13,247 bases of DNA. It comes from CAZAKZ01 sp964485695. GTDB lineage: Bacteria > Planctomycetota > JAFGQW01. How positions within the stretch are numbered: position 1 is the stretch's first letter; every line of letters starts with the position of its first letter. The position numbers and the translations under genes were made by a program. The notes beneath the pieces were generated by a model, which made no database searches, had not been told where the DNA came from, and saw nothing but the letters and a program-made list of their open reading frames with translations. The stretch is from the NCBI GenBank assembly GCA_964485695.1, contig CAZAKZ010000141.1, forward strand, positions 1-13,247. Direction: 5' to 3'. Below are positions 1 to 7,030 of this stretch, piece by piece.

Positions 1-663
1 GCTCGCCGGACAAACTCGTGCATGTTTATCGGACATATGTCCTTGGAGAGCACAATTAGCTTCTGCCTGCACCGGTCCATACAACTCGATATAGCCGGAA
101 CCCCCGGTGCCGGACCTCGGGACCTCGAGATCCTGGCCGTATCATTAATTCCCCCCACCCTCATTTCCATCATTCTCGCCGTCACCTGGTCCTTCAAGTG
201 CCGGAGACAAACGCCAGTCGCGTTCATGCGGATGGTGATCTTCCTGTTCGTTCTCTCTGCGGCCCTGACAGGTGTCAGAGTCATTCCGGGAACCTGGCTT
301 CTGGGCGCTGCCTTTCTCTTTCCCGGCATCCTCGTACTGATCCCCCTTGCCTGGTTTCTGGTTCTCCGGTGGCGCATTCTCAAGCGCCCCTCCCAGGAGC
401 TCGAGCTGAGCTTCCAGGCCCGCAAGACCATCTCCGTCTCCATGATCATCTTGGGCATCACCGGCTTTCCGATCTGGCCTTTCGCATGGCACGCACACTT
501 CAGACACATCATGATGGGGGACCATCCATCCGGCCATCCCATGTTCACAATCTACCTGGGATTCTTACCGTTTCTCTTTCTCCTCATCTTGGGTATTGCG
601 TTTTACCCGTACAGAAGATGGAAACGAGGCCGGTACGCCAAAAGACCCCCGGATATTGCGTGA
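1..663 (+). CDS. Hypothetical multi-pass membrane protein, possibly cut by the left edge
   Basis: The first ATG is at 22, but the frame stays open to base 1, so the true start may lie outside the window. From the ATG it encodes 213 residues. Five hydrophobic stretches are visible at about residues 37-58, 69-88, 92-115, 135-158 and 174-196. They are joined by short basic loops, and the C-terminal tail is strongly basic (YRRWKRGRYAKR). I recognise no catalytic motif or family signature. An inner-membrane location is inferred from the helices alone. The gene is convergent with the TlpA-like lipoprotein gene at 958-2217, with a structured repeat between them. Another ATG at codon 6 is possible. 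Confident that it is a real membrane protein gene; function unknown. Confidence 0.65.
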   Translation, partial: ARRTNSCMFIGHMSLESTISFCLHRSIQLDIAGTPGAGPRDLEILAVSLIPPTLISIILAVTWSFKCRRQTPVAFMRMVIFLFVLSAALTGVRVIPGTWLLGAAFLFPGILVLIPLAWFLVLRWRILKRPSQELELSFQARKTISVSMIILGITGFPIWPFAWHAHFRHIMMGDHPSGHPMFTIYLGFLPFLFLLILGIAFYPYRRWKRGRYAKRPPDIA

Positions 664-957
664 TGATGGAAATGAGGCTCCCCTGTTCATCGAGGGTGGC
701 CTTCCGCCTTCCTCCCGGCCCTGCAGATCAAGGTTTCTTCCCGTTTGGTATCCCGGCGGTGGTGTAGCTATCCCTGTCTAATACGACCTTTGCCGGGGCA
801 GGACTTTCACCTGCGGGAGCACCAAACCTTTTCACGGCACACGTGGATCAGTACACCCTGTCAGCACGGATCATGCTCCTGGCAACAGGGAAAACAATGA
901 GGGGGGTCCGGTCGCAAGTCTTGACGGTACGGGGAATGTGGCGCCCGAGACTCTCCC
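664..957. other. Intergenic region between convergent genes, holding repeat copy A
   Basis: This stretch separates the stop of the membrane protein gene from the stop of the TlpA-like gene. No convincing protein is encoded. The only structure I can support is the repeat at 751-858, described separately. No hairpin followed by a T-run was seen for either gene. Confidence 0.6.
751..858 (-). repeat. Structured direct repeat, copy A
   Basis: About 108 bp is similar to 2336-2444, in the same orientation, at roughly 75% identity by eye. There are near-identical blocks at both ends and in the middle. Read on the minus strand it folds into a nested hairpin. The outer helix is UGCCG/CGGCA (835-839 with 791-795). 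The inner helix is GCAGG/CCUGC (810-814 with 798-802), closing a seven-base loop UGAAAGU. Relative to copy B the third inner pair changes from G-C to A-U on both sides, a compensatory change. It lies about 100 bp downstream of the TlpA-like lipoprotein gene on that gene's strand. It could be a non-coding RNA element in a 3' UTR or a miniature mobile element. I know of no matching family. Confidence 0.6.
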
Positions 958-2217
958 TCAATCCGCAAGCATCTCTTCGATTATTCCTCGAAACTTTGAA
1001 CACATCCGCTCATGGTATTCCCCCGTCCCGGGCCCGGTGAAACCGGTGAGGATCTTCCGCACCTTTCCCTGCCGGTCGATGAAAAGGGTCGTGGGGTAGG
1101 AGAGAAAGGTGTCCAGGTCGGGGAGCGCCTCGGCGGTCTTCTTCTTGTCCGCCCGCCCCACATACAGGACGGGCCAATCGATATCCCAGCACCTGGCGTA
1201 GGCCCGCATCATCTCGGCGTCGGTCTCAAAGTCGCCGGTGGCCTCGCACGCCAGGGCCACCATTTCGAGTCCCCTCGGGTGGTACTCCTCGTAGAGGTCG
1301 GCCAGCAGTCGGCCGGCGTCATAGCAGTTGCAGCACCACGTTCCGATGACGCACACGACCAGCGGCCGGCCCGCGAAGCGCGGATCACTGCCCGACACTA
1401 TCTTGCCGCTCGCATCTGGAAAGCTGAAGGAAAAGGTGCCCGCCTCGTTGACGCAGCGTGTCAGCGACCAGGGGTCGGGCATGGGCGTCCCCCCGGCCAA
1501 GGCCTTGAGCGGCATGCCGTGGCTGCCGAACCAGAATGTGCCTTCAAGCTGTCCCACGGATCGGGCCTCGGCGCGAAGGAGAAAGGCGTGACAGCCGTCG
1601 AAAACCGAAAGCCGGAGAGTCCCCTTCTCAAAAGTTCCCTCGAGGTAGCGGAAGTCGCCCACTGTCGTCAGAATGGTTCCCGTCACCCGGCGCCGTTCCT
1701 GCCTGAGGATGGCGAGGGCGCGCCAGGCGTCGTCGCCCTGGCCGAGAGTCAGGTCCCACTTGCCGGTAACGTCCACGATGGGGGAGGGCTCTGCAGGCTC
1801 CTCCTCGATCGGCTCGAACCTGTCAAGAGCGCCTGCGTGGGCCCCGAAAGCCATCTGTCGCTGCACGTCCTGTCCCCTCCTCCGCAGCCATTCTCCCGTG
1901 ATGGTTGTACCCGCGGGATCGATGCGGCCCTCGAACCAGCAGTTGTAGTGCTCGAAGCTGAGTTTGATGGTGTCGCCCGACACCTCGACCGTGGTGAATG
2001 GGAGCACCTCCTCGCCGTTCCGGACCGCGGCGCGGAGTTCGCCGTCCTCTTCGGAGATCGTGATATGGAAGGGGAGGCCGCCGTCCGGCACGTCAAGGAC
2101 TGTGCGCCAGCTCTTCGCGAAGGGGGATTCCGGGGCGAGAGACCGGCAGGAGACGAGGGCTGCGAGGAGCACAGCGGTGTAGAGGGTGAGAAGGAGTGGA
2201 TCTCGCTTCTGGAGCAT
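958..2217 (-). CDS. TlpA-family thioredoxin-like lipoprotein
   Basis: A 419-residue exported lipoprotein. The start at 2217 is chosen because AGGAGGT sits four bases upstream and the signal peptide then begins directly; an ATG 14 codons further upstream is less likely. Hydrophobic residues 8-20 lead to a lipobox LVSC with lipidated Cys24. Residues 37-112 and about 147-232 look like two related beta-rich domains (for example GLPFHITISEEDGEL and VTGTILTTVGDFRYLEGT), an arrangement seen before thioredoxin domains in planctomycete and Bacteroidota proteins. The C-terminal 150 residues are a TlpA/AhpC-TSA fold with GTWCCNC, redox cysteines 295 and 298, and the cis-proline loop SYPTTLFID (Pro375). 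The likely role is periplasmic thiol-disulfide chemistry; the partner is unknown. Copies of a structured repeat lie on both sides of it. Confidence 0.85.
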   Translation of the reverse strand: MLQKRDPLLLTLYTAVLLAALVSCRSLAPESPFAKSWRTVLDVPDGGLPFHITISEEDGELRAAVRNGEEVLPFTTVEVSGDTIKLSFEHYNCWFEGRIDPAGTTITGEWLRRRGQDVQRQMAFGAHAGALDRFEPIEEEPAEPSPIVDVTGKWDLTLGQGDDAWRALAILRQERRRVTGTILTTVGDFRYLEGTFEKGTLRLSVFDGCHAFLLRAEARSVGQLEGTFWFGSHGMPLKALAGGTPMPDPWSLTRCVNEAGTFSFSFPDASGKIVSGSDPRFAGRPLVVCVIGTWCCNCYDAGRLLADLYEEYHPRGLEMVALACEATGDFETDAEMMRAYARCWDIDWPVLYVGRADKKKTAEALPDLDTFLSYPTTLFIDRQGKVRKILTGFTGPGTGEYHERMCSKFRGIIEEMLAD

Positions 2218-2230
2218 GTCTACCTCCTGG
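2213..2230 (-). promoter_or_regulatory. Strong ribosome binding site that fixes the TlpA-like start
   Basis: On the minus strand the bases before the ATG at 2217 read CCAGGAGGTAGAC, a near-perfect Shine-Dalgarno sequence with four bases between AGGAGGT and the start codon. This supports 2217 over the ATG at 2259, which would only add residues ahead of a good lipoprotein signal. Confidence 0.75.
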
Positions 2231-2275
2231 AACGATGAGGGTGCAAGCAGGACAGCCACATTGTCGGAGAGGCCG

Positions 2276-2287
2276 GAACCATGGTTC
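2276..2287. repeat. 12-bp perfect palindrome GAACCATGGTTC
   Basis: The palindrome is centred at 2281/2282, about 60 bp upstream of the TlpA-like start and about 50 bp from repeat copy B. It could be an operator for the minus-strand gene or chance. No second copy was noticed. Confidence 0.3.
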
Positions 2288-2335
2288 GGTCATTCTGGCC
2301 GACAAGCAAATGGTGTTTGTTCGTTCTTCCGGGTT

Positions 2336-2444
2336 TCCCGGCGGTGGTGCATCAATCCAGTCGGCTGGGACGACCTTTGCCGGGACGGGACTTTCACCCG
2401 CTGGAACAGCATACCTTTCACGGCACACGTGATCCAGTACACCT
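2336..2444 (-). repeat. Structured direct repeat, copy B
   Basis: Second copy of the element at 751-858. It begins 20 bp after the stop of the secreted propeller gene, in the gap before the TlpA-like gene. On the minus strand the outer helix is again UGCCG/CGGCA (2421-2425 with 2378-2382). The inner helix is GCGGG/CCCGU (2397-2401 with 2385-2389) with the same UGAAAGU loop. The terminal pair is G-U only when read on the minus strand; on the + strand it would be an A-C mismatch. That suggests the functional transcript is the minus one, which is also the direction of both flanking genes. Family unknown. Confidence 0.6.
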
Positions 2445-2463
2445 CCCCGTTTCGCAACCGAAC

Positions 2464-3645
2464 CTACTTCGTGATGCCGACCTTCCAGGGGCCGGAGATG
2501 GCCTGAATGCCGAGCGGAGCGCCGGTGTCCACAGTGACCCATGCGATGGAGAAGGTGAAGCCGACCAGTGCCGGGACGTTCGGAACGCTCACCGCCCCGG
2601 CTGCCGTGCCGTTCGTGTCCAGGATACCCTCGAAGTTACGGAAGACTGTGGGCAACTGTATGGAGGCGAAGAAAAGGGCGTCCAGCGCCAAGGGAAAGTA
2701 ACGGTTCAAAAACCGGATGCCCGCCGTGCGTTCGTTCATGGCGGCGGCGGCCTTGTAGAGCTTGCTGGCGCTCGATCCGGCCTTCCAGCTGATCTGGAGG
2801 GTCTGGCCGAACTGGACCTTGGTCCCCGTGTCGGCCCGAGGAAAGCCCGCGTCCTTGTACGTGACTTTCTTGATACTCTCTTCCGCGACAACAGGGCACT
2901 GCCACCGATCCCACCACACCGAGCCGTACCCGGAGGAAACTCCCGAGTAGGAAAGAAGGAGCTTGCCTGTGTTGGGGTCGAAGACGTAGCCCTTTCCCGA
3001 GCCTCGGCTGTTTACGTACACGACGTCGTTGACCGGGCTGAAGGCGACCCCGGCGCTCGAGGTACAGCCCACCGCCGCGAGATTGATGGTCATCAGGACC
3101 GAGGGGAGGTTTCTGGCGTCATAGAGCTTCAAGGTGTTGAAATTCCACGCGCAGATCCAGTACCCGTCCCGGTGCGGATCGTATGCTGCACCCACGTTTC
3201 CTTCACCGGGGGTCGCAAAGTACGTCGTGATCTTCCCCGACATGTCAGCGAGATAGAGGCCCCGGGTATTGGTCGCAGTGTCACTGAGGACGAACAGATT
3301 TCGCCTGACATCGTATCCCAGGCCGTAGGGCCAGGCGCCGCTCGGGTAGCCGCTCAAGGTGATGGTCGCCTTCTTGGCGCCCGTGGTCCAATCGAGCTCG
3401 AAGATCTCGTGCTGGGTGCTGCTGGTGTGGTAGTTCCCGTAGAGCCGGTCGCCGATTTGAGTCAGGCCGTGCATTCGAGGGGTGGGCAGATTGAACTCCT
3501 TGAGCTTGGTGCCGGGCGGGTCGTCGACCCCGGCGCGCGGGAATGGCTGGAGCCAGGAGCCGTCATCCAGCATTTGGGAACCGGCCGGAAGGGCGAAGGC
3601 GAAAAAGAGGAATAGCACGAAGGCGACATTGAAGGTCTGGGTCAT
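2464..3645 (-). CDS. Secreted beta-propeller-like protein of unknown function
   Basis: A 393-residue exported protein. The start at 3645 is preceded by GAAAGGAAC and gives a clean signal peptide (hydrophobic core about residues 7-20, likely cleavage near AGS-Q). Residues 40-265 contain repeated short motifs of the NHL/SMP-30/YVTN propeller type: HGLTQIGDRLYGNYH, PYGLGYDVRRNLFVLSD, GAAYDPHRDGYWICAW and GVAFSPVNDVVYVNSRG, spaced about 45 residues apart. Residues 278-390 form a separate domain. It ends in VGFTFSIAWVTVDTGAPLGI, which resembles C-terminal domains I associate with secreted planctomycete proteins (from memory, not searched). No catalytic residues are evident, so a binding or surface role is plausible. 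It is co-oriented with the TlpA-like gene 246 bp downstream, with repeat copy B between them, so co-transcription is uncertain. Confidence 0.8.
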   Translation of the reverse strand: MTQTFNVAFVLFLFFAFALPAGSQMLDDGSWLQPFPRAGVDDPPGTKLKEFNLPTPRMHGLTQIGDRLYGNYHTSSTQHEIFELDWTTGAKKATITLSGYPSGAWPYGLGYDVRRNLFVLSDTATNTRGLYLADMSGKITTYFATPGEGNVGAAYDPHRDGYWICAWNFNTLKLYDARNLPSVLMTINLAAVGCTSSAGVAFSPVNDVVYVNSRGSGKGYVFDPNTGKLLLSYSGVSSGYGSVWWDRWQCPVVAEESIKKVTYKDAGFPRADTGTKVQFGQTLQISWKAGSSASKLYKAAAAMNERTAGIRFLNRYFPLALDALFFASIQLPTVFRNFEGILDTNGTAAGAVSVPNVPALVGFTFSIAWVTVDTGAPLGIQAISGPWKVGITK

Positions 3646-4020
3646 GGTATAGTTCCTTTCGGGCTTCGAAGAGGGCATGGGGCGGCGCATTGTCCCTTAC
3701 TATTCTCGATGAATGCGGACTTGTACGCGGGTTCAGATTCGCATAGTTCCGGTGGCAGCGCAAGGCTCGGTATTCAATCGAACCGAAATTACCTGTCCCT
3801 ACCGCCAATCTAACGCGCCCTCAACCAGGCTGTACATACCGGATACTCAACACACTACCGAATAGCCACCAAGCCGCCACTGAAAAGGCCGCTCCTTGCC
3901 GGCTGAACGAGCTCGAATCGCCGGTCCCACCAGGATACAAACTCCGCACCGATCCGTCACAAACAGAGCGATGCACAGTCATCGTCTCATCCGAGGTTGA
4001 CGAACGAGTTGCTCTCCCAC
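3646..4020. other. Intergenic region, no gene recognised
   Basis: This 375-bp stretch lies between the start of the secreted propeller gene and the surviving C-terminal end of the transposase relic. Short open frames exist on both strands, but none has a recognisable motif, good start or family resemblance. The part near 3830-4020 is immediately 3' of the transposase stop and may contain the end of the old insertion element. I found no clear terminal inverted repeat. Confidence 0.5.
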
Positions 4021-4444
4021 CTACGCTGCCCGCGAGTACCGGTGGTGGAGCCCGCTCAGCACCGGGATTCCGACAATCGCACCTCTCTCCCACGCCAGGG
4101 GGCGTTCTCGATCGACAGGCGTCGGATCAGGCCGATTACATCCCGAGAAATCGGCCGACGGCCCAGCGTCCCCTTCGATCGCTTACGCCAGTAGTACGGA
4201 ACCCTCACCGATGCCACCGGATCACCGTCTCCGGTTGCACGATGAACAGCATGTCCCGCCAACCACGGATGAATCGGCGCAGGAAGATCCAGAACATCCG
4301 GTCAGTGTCTTCGAGGCGAGCGCGCTTGACGCTTCGCTGCAGGACCAGGATCTGTTGGTGAAGGACTGCATTCCTAATCGCGAGCCGGTTTCGATCTGAA
4401 GCGGCGGCCACGAGCAGGGTGATCAGATGGCGAATGAATTCCAT
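4021..4444 (-). pseudogene. Internally deleted, frameshifted integrase-core (DDE) transposase relic
   Basis: Read on the minus strand from the ATG at 4444 (MEFIRHLITLLVAAASDRNR), the sequence matches the N-terminus of rve/integrase-core transposases: LHQQILVLQRSVKRAR, then DRMFWIFLRRFIRGWRDML and IVQPETVIRWHR. A TGA follows at 4205-4207. A one-base shift near 4197 then restores the expected YYWRKRSKG and GRRPISRDVIGLIRRLSIEN. At about 4078-4100 the reading jumps to IVGIPVLSGLHHRYSRAA and a stop at 4021. That tail resembles the C-terminus of the same family. The whole DDE catalytic domain, roughly 200 residues, is missing. The element is dead: one nonsense codon, one frameshift and one internal deletion. 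Family assignment is from memory of these conserved motifs. Confidence 0.75.
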
Positions 4445-4470
4445 CACGCCAGCCTGCCCGGAACGGGCTG

Positions 4471-4492
4471 TTGACGCCAGGCTCCGCGTCAA
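4471..4492. repeat. Inverted repeat TTGACGC-N8-GCGTCAA
   Basis: A perfect 7-bp stem with an 8-base loop, 27 bp upstream of the transposase relic's start. It could be a remnant of the element's end or an operator; no T-run follows, so it is not a standard terminator. Confidence 0.35.
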
Positions 4493-4516
4493 GTAAGGTC
4501 ATTGTAACGCGGTCCT

Positions 4517-4539
4517 AACCGCCGCTCTGATAGGCGGTT
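4517..4539 (+). other. Leader hairpin upstream of the PQQ-like propeller gene
   Basis: AACCGCC (4517-4523) can pair with GGCGGTT (4533-4539) around a 9-base loop, ending 28 bp before the ATG at 4568. It is followed by CGAGTTTTC, too short a T-run for a confident terminator. It may be a leader structure or a weak terminator of transcription entering from the left. Confidence 0.3.
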
Positions 4540-4567
4540 CGAGTTTTCGGAAGGGACAGCTCCGACC

Positions 4568-6448
4568 ATGACAACCGATTCTTCTCGCTCCTGCGTCTCG
4601 CAACCCGTACGCTACTCGATCCTCCTGGTTCTGGCCGGCGTGTTGCTCCTCTCGGCCCCGGTGGCGGCGGACTGGCTCCAGTGGCGGGGGCCCGGCGGAC
4701 TCGGAATCACCCAGGACAAGAATCTCCCGGAAAAATGGAGCCGCAATTCCTCGAACATCCAGTGGACAGCCGAGATCCCTGGCAACGGGGCCTCCTCCCC
4801 GGTGGTGACAGGGAATCGGGTGATCCTGACCACGGCGTACGAGGGCACGCTGCGGGTCATTTCTCAGACGCTCATCGCCGTTCTGAGCTTCGCGCTGGCG
4901 GGCCTGTGCCTGATCACCACGGTGCTGTCCCGGCGGGGAAAGGACTCCTCGAAACCCGGGTGGCTGGTGCGGATCGATTCTCTTTTCGTGAAGACCGGCA
5001 CCCTCGCCTTTGTTGTCCTGGCCGCCGCCATGGCAGCGGCCCCCCGGACCTTTTTCCCCACGGGACAGCCGGGAGGCACCTGGCTGGTGGCCGGGGGCAG
5101 CGCGCTTCTGGGCCTGGCCCTGGCCGTGGGCTGGTTTTCTCCCGCCGCGTCCCGCGGGCGTCTCATCGGCGGCAGCGTTCTGATCCTGGCCGCGGCGATG
5201 CACTACTTCCTTGCGCCTCCCGGGCACTACACGAGCCCGATGTCCATCATGAAGCGGGGGCTCACCGCGTCACCTGGGATCATTTTCGCGGCCTGGTACT
5301 TCCTGTGCTTTCTCATGACGAGGTCCCGGCCCGGAGCCGTCTCGAGGCTGAGAGCCGCCCTCGTCGCGATCTCCCTCGTTCTCCTGTCTGCGCTGATCTT
5401 CGTACCGGCCAACTACCTCCAGCCCCGCATCGGCTTGCTTCGCGTCGTCCTCTGCCTCGATCTCTCCAGCGGCAAGATCCTCTGGGAAAAGCCGGTCTTC
5501 ATCGCACCGAGCGAGAGGAAGCACGGGTGCAACACCTACGCCACCCCCACCCCCTGCACAGACGGCAAACACATCGTCTGTCACTTCGGAGCCGGCACCG
5601 CCTGCCTGGACATGGAGGGCAACACGCGGTGGTGCCACCTCCATCCCGAATACACCGAGACCTCCCGGTACGGCTGCGGAAGCTCCCCGGTGATGTGGAA
5701 GGACCTGGCCATCCTCATACGGGAGGGAGAGACGCATTCCTCCACCGACGACGGCCGCCACGTCCCCAAGCGACCGAGCTTCATCACGGCGTACGAGAAG
5801 GAAACGGGCAAGGTCCGCTGGCAGCTTCAACCCAAAACATCCCACGACTCGTATTCCACGCCGCTGCTCCTTCCAAAGAACGGCGTCACCATGCTGGTCA
5901 CCCCCACCTGGGAGGCGGTCAAGGCGTACGACGCCCAGACGGGCGGGAAGCTCTGGTCACACGAACTGCCAATGCGCTTCATTGTGCCCACGGTGGTCCA
6001 CGACCGGAACATCATCGCGGTGGCCGGGGGCGGCCACGGCAGCGTGGCAGCCACCCACGTCTTCCGGCTGGGGGAGAAGCTGCGGGACAAACCGACGAAG
6101 CTCTGGGACACGCGGCGCGGATCACCGGGCGTCTCCTCGCCCGTGGCCTGCAACGACATGCTGTTCATCCTCTCCGACACCGGAATCCTCTCCTGCTACG
6201 ACCTGGAGTCCGGAAAGAACCACTGGCGAAAGCGCCTGGGCGGACGCCACTACGCCTCGCTGCTGGCGGGGGACGGCAAGATCTACGCCACCAGCACCGC
6301 GGGAATCACCACGGTGGTGGCCGCTGAACCGGAGTTCAAGGAGCTGGCCAGAAACGACCTGGGCGAGGAGTGCTTTGCCTCGCTGGCCGTGGTCGACAGC
6401 ACCTTCCTGATCCGGACGAGCAAGCATTTGGTTCGCATCGGGCGTTGA
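4568..6448 (+). CDS. PQQ-like beta-propeller protein with a multi-helix membrane insertion
   Basis: A 626-residue protein. A hydrophobic stretch at 16-34 ends in VAADW, a plausible signal peptide or anchor. Then DWLQWRGPGGLGITQDKNLPEKW and the first-blade motif SSPVVTGNRVILTTAYEG match the opening of PQQ-like repeat proteins abundant in planctomycetes. Residues about 100-281 then contain six hydrophobic helices (100-120, 141-158, 171-190, 198-215, 236-250, 262-281). The propeller resumes at VVLCLDLSSGKILWEK (about 294) with blades such as GSSPVMWKDLAILI, FITAYEKETGKVRWQL, VKAYDAQTGGKLWSHEL, SCYDLESGKNHWRKRL and GDGKIYATSTAG. No dehydrogenase catalytic residues are recognised, so enzyme activity is not claimed. 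It probably sits in the inner membrane with the propeller outside. The ribosome site (GAAGGGA) is rather far, about 11 bases. It is transcribed alone and convergent with bcp. Confidence 0.85.
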   Translation: MTTDSSRSCVSQPVRYSILLVLAGVLLLSAPVAADWLQWRGPGGLGITQDKNLPEKWSRNSSNIQWTAEIPGNGASSPVVTGNRVILTTAYEGTLRVISQTLIAVLSFALAGLCLITTVLSRRGKDSSKPGWLVRIDSLFVKTGTLAFVVLAAAMAAAPRTFFPTGQPGGTWLVAGGSALLGLALAVGWFSPAASRGRLIGGSVLILAAAMHYFLAPPGHYTSPMSIMKRGLTASPGIIFAAWYFLCFLMTRSRPGAVSRLRAALVAISLVLLSALIFVPANYLQPRIGLLRVVLCLDLSSGKILWEKPVFIAPSERKHGCNTYATPTPCTDGKHIVCHFGAGTACLDMEGNTRWCHLHPEYTETSRYGCGSSPVMWKDLAILIREGETHSSTDDGRHVPKRPSFITAYEKETGKVRWQLQPKTSHDSYSTPLLLPKNGVTMLVTPTWEAVKAYDAQTGGKLWSHELPMRFIVPTVVHDRNIIAVAGGGHGSVAATHVFRLGEKLRDKPTKLWDTRRGSPGVSSPVACNDMLFILSDTGILSCYDLESGKNHWRKRLGGRHYASLLAGDGKIYATSTAGITTVVAAEPEFKELARNDLGEECFASLAVVDSTFLIRTSKHLVRIGR

Positions 6449-6537
6449 GGCGGTCGGGAAGGATCTGGCGTGCGCTGTAACCAATGCGCCGGTCCTCGAG
6501 CGAGGGAAGCCGATGACTTTGACGCCGCCGTGACCGA

Positions 6538-7017
6538 TCACCCAGCATCACCGCGTTCAGCCAGCTTTCGCACGATTTCGAGAGCTTCGTCGATGTGAGC
6601 CAGCGGGGAGAACTGCGAGCTGAACACGTGCTGGATCACCCCGTCGCGGTCGATCACGAAGGTCACGCGCCCACTGATCAAACCCAGCGTCTTGGGTACG
6701 CCGTAGGTTTTCCGTACCGTCCCGTCGGAATCGCTGAGTAGCACGAATGGCAGCTGGTGTCGACTCCGAAAAGAGCGATGGCGGTCCGGCGGATCGGCGC
6801 TGACGCCGATCACCACCGCCCCGGTCGCCGTGAAGTCTTCGTAGGCATCATGAAAACCGCAGGCCTCTCGCGTGCAACCCGGCGTGTCGTCCTTCGGGTA
6901 GAAATAGAGGACGACGACGTTCTGCCCCCGAAAGTCCGTCAGCGAGACCGGCCGACCTTCGGCTTCGTGTAACGTGAAATCCGGGGCCGGCGTTCCCTTC
7001 CGTGACCGCGACGCCAT
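6538..7017 (-). CDS. bcp: Thioredoxin-dependent thiol peroxidase, Bcp/PrxQ type
   Basis: A 159-residue cytosolic peroxiredoxin with the usual Bcp length. It reduces hydrogen peroxide and organic hydroperoxides using thioredoxin. Residues 41-54 read PKDDTPGCTREACG: Cys48 is the peroxidatic cysteine and Cys53, five residues on, is the resolving cysteine typical of the PrxQ subclass. Arg117 in GRVTFVID is the conserved active-site arginine region, and FYPKDDTPGCT is diagnostic. The start at 7017 has GGGAAGG five bases upstream. It begins 13 bp after the stop of the cytochrome c peroxidase gene, so the two are very likely one operon for peroxide removal in cytoplasm and periplasm. It converges with the PQQ-like gene. 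Confidence 0.95.
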   Translation of the reverse strand: MASRSRKGTPAPDFTLHEAEGRPVSLTDFRGQNVVVLYFYPKDDTPGCTREACGFHDAYEDFTATGAVVIGVSADPPDRHRSFRSRHQLPFVLLSDSDGTVRKTYGVPKTLGLISGRVTFVIDRDGVIQHVFSSQFSPLAHIDEALEIVRKLAERGDAG

Positions 7018-7030
7018 GTCGGCCTTCCCG

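Noticed and set aside
791..814. tRNA T-arm-like hairpin in the repeat (five-pair stem, seven-base loop)
   Set aside because: The loop UGAAAGU does not fit the TTC-containing T-loop consensus and no acceptor, D or anticodon arms surround it.
1012..2238. Long open frame on the + strand opposite the TlpA-like gene
   Set aside because: Antisense shadow of a GC-rich gene; no motifs, and the minus strand has a clear lipoprotein with a strong ribosome site.
2240..2444. Repeat as a group II intron fragment
   Set aside because: GGGTGAAAGTCCC-like hairpins can occur in such introns, but no domain V, no 5' GTGYG end and no maturase were found; kept only as an alternative.
2281..3615. Long + strand open frame opposite the secreted propeller gene
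   Set aside because: Low-complexity translation without motifs; the minus strand has a signal peptide and propeller repeats.
4681..6327. 548-codon open frame in another + frame within the PQQ-like gene
   Set aside because: Arg/His/Pro-rich translation typical of frame-shifted GC-rich coding DNA.
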